Positions 59,599 to 64,000 of a stretch of 64,000 nucleotides of DNA are shown piece by piece. The stretch covers positions 1-64,000 of the forward strand of contig DAHVAL010000009.1 of NCBI GenBank assembly GCA_027314645.1, read 5' to 3'. The notes beneath the pieces were generated by a model. The model was given only the letters and a program-made list of their open reading frames with translations, had not been told where the DNA came from and did not search any database. The position numbers were made by a program, and so were the translations under genes. Position 1 is the stretch's first letter. Each line of letters starts with the position of its first letter. The stretch comes from Nitrospirota bacterium (GTDB lineage Bacteria > Nitrospirota > Leptospirillia > Leptospirillales > Leptospirillaceae).

Positions 59599-60222
59599 TC
59601 AGGGAGCGTGTGCCGGGAGGGGGACATCTTTTTGAGGACGTTTAAGAACAAAAAGAATGTTTTTGAAGGGCTGGGCATTGAGGTTCATATGCGCGAACTT
59701 GATGACGAAGGACTGCGGGCCTTCGACGAAGCGGGGAAAGAGAAGAATTCCTTTACGCTCGTATCCAGGAAATAGGCGGGCGGGCGGCAGATACGTCATC
59801 CGGATCAGTTTTCGGGCCACCCTGATGGGTTTTGCTGATCCAATGAATCCGCTCGACACGGTATCCTGGGCTTCCTCAGGGCTAAAGGCGCGCTCGACCT
59901 TTTTCGGCCCATTTTCTAGAAAAAAATCCATGGGATCGTAATCAAGGTATCCGGTTCCGTTGTTTTTGATCGTGATGAGGAATGCATTGAACTCGGCGCT
60001 CAGGATGGAATCATAATACGGCGATCCCTTGGGAATGAACGAGAGGGCAAAGGTGATCCCGTTGACGGTCTGCACCGGCGGATTGACGATGTAATTCGTG
60101 TCGACAAGATGAAACCCCTTTAAGTAGTAAAGGGTCGTGGCGATTCTGTTTCCGATCGAAAAAATGATAATGACAAAAATGGTTACAATCAACACGAGGG
60201 TGTAATTGATCTTGAGTTTCAA
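59599..60222 (-). CDS. Single-pass membrane protein of unknown function
   Basis: A 207-aa protein starting MKLKINYTLVLI from TTG 60222, chosen because AGGAAGGATTGG precedes it. One membrane helix (about residues 7-30), then a beta-rich domain with segments such as VNGITFALSFIPKG and NAFLITIKNNGTGYLDYDP, suggesting an Ig-like fold on the outer face of the membrane. No named family. Its start region is 27 bases from the divergent lipoprotein gene at 60250, so the two may be coregulated. It converges with clpX. Confidence 0.65.
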   Translation of the reverse strand: MKLKINYTLVLIVTIFVIIIFSIGNRIATTLYYLKGFHLVDTNYIVNPPVQTVNGITFALSFIPKGSPYYDSILSAEFNAFLITIKNNGTGYLDYDPMDFFLENGPKKVERAFSPEEAQDTVSSGFIGSAKPIRVARKLIRMTYLPPARLFPGYERKGILLFPRFVEGPQSFVIKFAHMNLNAQPFKNILFVLKRPQKDVPLPAHAP

Positions 60223-60249
60223 GGGGCCAATCCTTCCTAATCGCTCAGC

Positions 60250-61611
60250 GTGAACATTCTCCGCACTCTCCAAAAATTCGAGCTGAAGCACGCGGTTATT
60301 CTCATGATTTTACCGTTTTTTTTCGGCTGTGCCCATTCCGGCGATCTTCATCCTTACCTCACCAAGAAGGGTCTTCTCGTTCCCATCAGTGATCCGGATG
60401 GATTGATCGATAACCCGACGGCGCTTTCTCTCTACCTTGGGGACGTCTTCAATGCCAGAGCAGAAGGGGGGACGGTCCTGTCGGGGCAAAAATTGACCGG
60501 AAAATTGCGTCAACTGTTGGGCGGTCAGGTCTCGGAAACCTGCCGTTCACTCCAATGTTACGCGAACGCAGCTAAGACGTGGAACATGAATTTTCTCCTT
60601 TCGGCAAGCATTCGGAGGGAAGAAAGAGATTCCCGGTCCGAAGGGGTCTTGACGTTGACCCGCTGGTCGGTGGAGCCGCTGATTCCGGATTTGACGGTTC
60701 CGGTTGTTTTCCCCTTGGGAACGTCCCACCCTTCTTTTGAGACTCTGATCGACCGCGCCGTAAAAGAGTTCATGAAACAGGCCGCCGAACGGAGGAGTCG
60801 AACGAGGGCCGGATCCGGGTCCGATGAAACCGCCGATTTTAGAAAGCTGATCGGAGAAGGAAAGATTGATCAAGCTCTCAGGGTGGGTGAATTAGCGGCG
60901 AAAAATTCCCCTGACGCTTCACGGTCACCAGAATTCTATCCAACCTTGTATCGTCTTGAAATGAGCGCGGGCAATCTTGAGAGGGCTCAGGCGATTGGTG
61001 AGGACGCACTCAGGACCCATAGGGCTTCTCCCTCCCTGCTGTTACAAATGGCGAATGATGCAAGAAGAATGGGGGAGCCGAATCGCGAACGGAATATTCT
61101 TTTTAAAGGGCTTGCCCTTTATCCGGATGATCGGTATTTCTGGCGTCAGCTGATTCGCGAGGAAATTCGAAAAAAAGACTTTAAACAAGCGTATGATGTC
61201 ATCCGTCACTTTGAAAAAAGGAATCCTTCCCCGATGGGACATCCCCGGTTCCGTTTCGAGGTCTACGCCTGTCTTGTGGGGTTGGGAAGAGGGGACGAAG
61301 CCGATCTATGGTATCGTCAAAATATAGAAAAATCCAACAAAAATTCCGGTTCTCCCCCACTTTTTTTTGCCCACGCGCTTGTGAGCCGGGAATTGGAAAA
61401 GGGGGACTGGAGAACGGCGGAAAAAAAGGCAAAGAGCTATATTGCAAGGGGGATCCGATCTCCCCAGTTGTACCAGGACTGGATAACGGCTTTGGGGGCC
61501 GGGAACAATCCGATCGAAGAGGCCCATGCCGCGAGAGAGGCCATATCGGTCGGATTGGGTTCGCGATGGATTCGGGATCAGCTTGCCTATCTCGAGCAAA
61601 AGGGGTACTAA
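60250..61611 (+). CDS. TPR-type lipoprotein, unknown function
   Basis: A 453-aa protein. The N-terminus has a lipoprotein signal (ILMILPFFFGC, Cys near 27), then a domain of about 150 residues with PLIPDLTVPVVFPLGTSHPS, followed from about residue 190 by helix pairs resembling TPR or Sel1 repeats (DQALRVGELAAKNS, ERAQAIGEDALRTH, EPNRERNILFKGLALYP, AHAAREAISVGLG). TPR lipoproteins often scaffold outer-membrane complexes. GTG 60250 has no ribosome site; it is chosen for the signal sequence. It ends seven bases before the pgsA-like gene. Confidence 0.7.
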   Translation: MNILRTLQKFELKHAVILMILPFFFGCAHSGDLHPYLTKKGLLVPISDPDGLIDNPTALSLYLGDVFNARAEGGTVLSGQKLTGKLRQLLGGQVSETCRSLQCYANAAKTWNMNFLLSASIRREERDSRSEGVLTLTRWSVEPLIPDLTVPVVFPLGTSHPSFETLIDRAVKEFMKQAAERRSRTRAGSGSDETADFRKLIGEGKIDQALRVGELAAKNSPDASRSPEFYPTLYRLEMSAGNLERAQAIGEDALRTHRASPSLLLQMANDARRMGEPNRERNILFKGLALYPDDRYFWRQLIREEIRKKDFKQAYDVIRHFEKRNPSPMGHPRFRFEVYACLVGLGRGDEADLWYRQNIEKSNKNSGSPPLFFAHALVSRELEKGDWRTAEKKAKSYIARGIRSPQLYQDWITALGAGNNPIEEAHAAREAISVGLGSRWIRDQLAYLEQKGY

Positions 61612-61617
61612 TTTCCA

Positions 61618-62172
61618 TTGACAATTCCTAATATTCTTTCGGTTTTGCGGATTTTGATGGCCCCGGTATTCTTTGGGTTGGTCGCTTACAAAAACATGAC
61701 CTGGGCATTTTGGGTGTTTTTCATCGGAGGACTGACCGATAGTCTTGACGGATTGCTGGCCCGGCTGCTTCACCAAAAAAGCGAGCTCGGAAAGTCGCTT
61801 GATCCCGTTGCGGATAAAATCTTTCTCTCTTCTGCCGCTCTGTCCTTGGGATGGTACGGCATCATTCCCCGCTGGGTCGTGATCGTGTTTGTCACCCGTG
61901 ATATTCTTCTTATTTCTGGAGTTGTCCTCCTGAAACTGGTCGATAGCCCTATCCCGGTGGAGCCCCATCTGCTTGGAAAAACCACGACGGGGTTCCAAGT
62001 TTTTTACCTTGGTTTTGTCGTGTTGAATATTTCCGAGTACCATCTTCGGCCCATCATTCATCCCCTCCAGGTGTTGTCAGTGTTATTCGCATTTATCTCT
62101 GGAGGATATTATATTGTTCGGGGACTCTCCTGGGTCCAAAAGGAAAAAAATGGAAGCAGTCGTCACGGTTGA
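61618..62172 (+). CDS. pgsA: CDP-alcohol phosphatidyltransferase (PgsA-like)
   Basis: A 184-aa membrane enzyme with about five helices. The family active-site signature D-G-x2-A-R-x8-G-x3-D-x3-D is intact in the stretch from TDSLDGLLARLL to LGKSLDPVADK. MTIPNILSVLRILMAP is a typical PgsA start. It probably makes phosphatidylglycerol phosphate; another CDP-alcohol substrate cannot be excluded. TTG 61618 is the start. It overlaps the DUF512 gene by 23 bases. Confidence 0.85.
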   Translation: MTIPNILSVLRILMAPVFFGLVAYKNMTWAFWVFFIGGLTDSLDGLLARLLHQKSELGKSLDPVADKIFLSSAALSLGWYGIIPRWVVIVFVTRDILLISGVVLLKLVDSPIPVEPHLLGKTTTGFQVFYLGFVVLNISEYHLRPIIHPLQVLSVLFAFISGGYYIVRGLSWVQKEKNGSSRHG

Positions 62173-63532
62173 ATCCTCCCCCAAAGAGCGGGAAAAAAGC
62201 GGTCTTCTCGTGAAGGAGGTCATCCCCGAAAGTCCGGCCTGGGAATCGGGCGTAAAAAAAGGGGATCGGATCATTTCCATCAATGGAGCCCCCCTCAGGG
62301 ATCTGATCGACTTGGAGTTTTTTCAGGCTGATTCAGAAATCTCGCTGGAAATCCTTTCCGAAGGCCGGGTCCATTCCATTGAGATCGTGAAGGATCCCGA
62401 CCTTTCCTTAGGTCTGGTGGTGGACCCTCCTCCCATTCGCCGTTGTCCGAATGATTGTGAATTCTGTTTCGTGGATCAGATGCCGGAGGGTGCAAGGAAG
62501 ACCCTCTATATTCGGGACGAAGACTACCGCTACAGTTTCTTGTATGGAAATTTCATTACCCTGACGAATTTGACCGAAAAAGATTATCAAAGAATCCTTG
62601 AGCAACGACTCTCTCCCCTTTATGTGTCCGTTCATGCCACGCCCCTTTCCATCAGGAGAAAGATTCTGAAAAACGAGAGGGCGCCCGATGTTCTTCCCTT
62701 GCTCCGCCGTCTTACGGAAGGAGGAATAACCGTCCACACTCAGATTGTTTTGACTCCAGGGGTGAACGATGGGGATGTTCTTCAGCAAACATGGAAGGAT
62801 CTCATGGCCCTCTATCCGGGAGTGGGGTCGTTAGCCGTCGTTCCGGTAGGTCTGACATCTTATCGGACGGGATTGGCGAATGTTCCTTCGATCGATCGGA
62901 CTTTTGCAAAAAATATGATTCACATCCTCTCTTCCATGCAGAAAATCTCTTTGGACGCGATTGGGGATCCGTTCATTTTTCCGGCAGACGAATGGTACGT
63001 GATCACCGGGGGCACCTTCCCATCGGTGTCGCGTTACGGATCCCTGCCTCAACTGGGAAACGGAGTGGGGCTCGTGCCGCTATTCCAGAGGCAGTGGAAA
63101 CGGGCGATGCGGACAAGGACCGGGCCCGTTTCCAAACCGTTGATCCTTGTGACAGGAAAAGCCTTCGCGTCTTATCTGCAAGAGTTGGTCAATGCAAGGA
63201 TCAAGATGGAAGGGTCCAAGAAGAACGAAATGATGGTCCTTCCGGTTGAAAATCATTTCTTCGGGTCAAGCGTCACTGTGGCAGGCCTTCTTTCCGCACG
63301 GGACATTCTCGCGGCGGTCGAAAAGGCGGGTCTCCCTGACGACTCGCTCCTGTGCATTCCGGATATTTGTCTGAAGGACGATTCCGACATGTTGATCGAT
63401 GACGCCACAATCGGGGATATCGGGAGAATCTCTGGGTTCGAATCGGTGGCTGTTCCTTCCACTGGCAGAGAATTTTGGCGATGGGTCCGGGAGAATCCGG
63501 ATGGTCCATGGGCGAAGGAGGCTTCAGCCTGA
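62150..63532 (+). CDS. PDZ / radical SAM-like DUF512 protein
   Basis: A 460-aa protein. A PDZ-like domain covers about residues 15-80 (VIPESPAWESGVKKGDRIISING). A CxxxCxxC site RRCPNDCEFCF (Cys99, Cys103, Cys106) follows, resembling a radical SAM cluster, and the C-terminal half has the DUF512 features FPSVSRYGSLPQLGNGVG and VENHFFGSSVTVAGLLSARD. The family is of unknown function; in several bacteria it lies near der or ispE-like genes. ATG 62150 follows AAAAGGAAAAAA. It overlaps pgsA and its stop overlaps the ispE start. Confidence 0.9.
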   Translation: MEAVVTVESSPKEREKSGLLVKEVIPESPAWESGVKKGDRIISINGAPLRDLIDLEFFQADSEISLEILSEGRVHSIEIVKDPDLSLGLVVDPPPIRRCPNDCEFCFVDQMPEGARKTLYIRDEDYRYSFLYGNFITLTNLTEKDYQRILEQRLSPLYVSVHATPLSIRRKILKNERAPDVLPLLRRLTEGGITVHTQIVLTPGVNDGDVLQQTWKDLMALYPGVGSLAVVPVGLTSYRTGLANVPSIDRTFAKNMIHILSSMQKISLDAIGDPFIFPADEWYVITGGTFPSVSRYGSLPQLGNGVGLVPLFQRQWKRAMRTRTGPVSKPLILVTGKAFASYLQELVNARIKMEGSKKNEMMVLPVENHFFGSSVTVAGLLSARDILAAVEKAGLPDDSLLCIPDICLKDDSDMLIDDATIGDIGRISGFESVAVPSTGREFWRWVRENPDGPWAKEASA

Positions 63533-64000
63533 TGGCCTCCAGCACGATCTATCTCCGGTCTCCGGCAAAGATCAACGTGTCCCTCGTTGTCCTAGGAAAA
63601 CGCCCTGACGGGTACCATGAACTCTTGACAGAAATGATCATGATCGACCTTTTCGATGAAATCGTCCTGGAGCGAACGAAGGATGCCGGGATTCATCTTC
63701 GAATGTCGGGACGGCCGATCGATGGCGAACCTGACGACAATCTTGTTGTGAGGGCGTTGGCGCGCACACTTCAAGCCGTCTCCAAAAAAGGGAAAAACCC
63801 TTCGGGGGGGTTCGCCGCCGATCTGACCAAAAGAATTCCTGTCGGCGCCGGCTTGGGAGGAGGCTCCTCGAATGCCGCCCTTGCTCTTTGGGGAGCGAAC
63901 CGCCTGTTGGATTCGCCTCTTTCCCGGGAAGAGCTGCTGGAAATCGCCAGAGGTTTGGGGGCGGATGTTCCCTTTTTCCTTGGCCCCCCCCGGGCCATGG
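63532..64000 (+). CDS. ispE: 4-diphosphocytidyl-2-C-methyl-D-erythritol kinase, N-terminal part (runs off the window)
   Basis: The first 156 codons of a GHMP kinase. RSPAKINVSLVVLGKRPDGYHEL is the IspE opening with its substrate-binding Lys and Tyr-His, and IPVGAGLGGGSSNAALAL is the ATP-binding GHMP motif. Between them lies the region binding CDP-methylerythritol. It phosphorylates in the MEP isoprenoid pathway, which would feed hopanoid and quinone synthesis. ATG 63532 overlaps the stop of the previous gene and follows AAGGAGGCTTCAGC. The C-terminus is outside the window. Confidence 0.94.
   Translation, partial: MASSTIYLRSPAKINVSLVVLGKRPDGYHELLTEMIMIDLFDEIVLERTKDAGIHLRMSGRPIDGEPDDNLVVRALARTLQAVSKKGKNPSGGFAADLTKRIPVGAGLGGGSSNAALALWGANRLLDSPLSREELLEIARGLGADVPFFLGPPRAM

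Overview
The window looks like the chromosome of a chemolithoautotrophic bacterium close to Leptospirillum (Nitrospirota). The main reasons are a reductive TCA cluster in which citrate is cleaved in two steps (citryl-CoA synthetase plus citryl-CoA lyase), a RuBisCO-like protein inside a methionine-salvage operon, a hopanoid gene (hpnH), and a complete ancestral-order division and cell-wall (dcw) cluster. The genus is an inference from gene content; no 16S gene is present. Starts are often TTG or GTG, and many genes overlap as ATGA, GTGA or TTGA.

Layout. 1-250 is the N-terminus of a tyrosine integrase beside the 3' end of tRNA-Cys (354-428), probably the edge of an integrated island lying to the left. 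534-3530 is a large PAS/GAF/GGDEF sensor. 3596-7033 (minus) is a methionine-salvage operon (mtnD, RuBisCO-like mtnW, mtnX, mtnB) preceded by a small membrane protein. 7531-10914 holds a secreted phosphoesterase and a membrane GGDEF protein with a damaged motif. 10980-15473 (minus) is an SOS-type cassette: lexA with its own promoter and operator, a RecA-like protein without a Walker A motif, a 91-aa protein, a divergent family-B DNA polymerase, and a HEPN-like protein.

15562-27096 is carbon metabolism: ccsA-ccsB, a 55-aa membrane protein, aconitase, ccl, a PsiE-like protein, frdB-frdA-sucC-sucD and a peroxiredoxin. With partners outside the window these would run the reductive TCA cycle from succinate-level intermediates to citrate cleavage. 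A lipoprotein and an FmdB zinc-ribbon protein follow on the minus strand.

28088-49828 is the dcw cluster: mraZ, rsmH, ftsL, ftsI, murE, murF, mraY, murD, ftsW, murG, murC, murB, ddl, ftsQ, ftsA, ftsZ, then pgeF, yggS, proC, yggT, divIVA and a DUF167 gene. It makes lipid II precursors and the divisome. It starts at a consensus promoter followed by MraZ-type repeats.

49869-64000 is housekeeping: glk-pgl, hpnH, a metallophosphatase, protoporphyrinogen oxidase, tig-clpP-clpX, two uncharacterised envelope proteins, a pgsA-like gene, a PDZ/radical-SAM DUF512 protein, and the start of ispE.

The best candidate for an under-described system is the lexA / RecA-like / 91-aa / PolB / HEPN cassette. It resembles the lexA-imuA-imuB-dnaE2 mutasome logic but carries a family-B polymerase with an altered catalytic motif. 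Other notable points are a fumarate reductase flavoprotein lacking the covalent-FAD histidine, a 20-bp hairpin inside glk, a yggT gene that seems to need an AUC or CUG start, and several precise palindromes at promoters. All calls are from reading the sequence; no database search was run.
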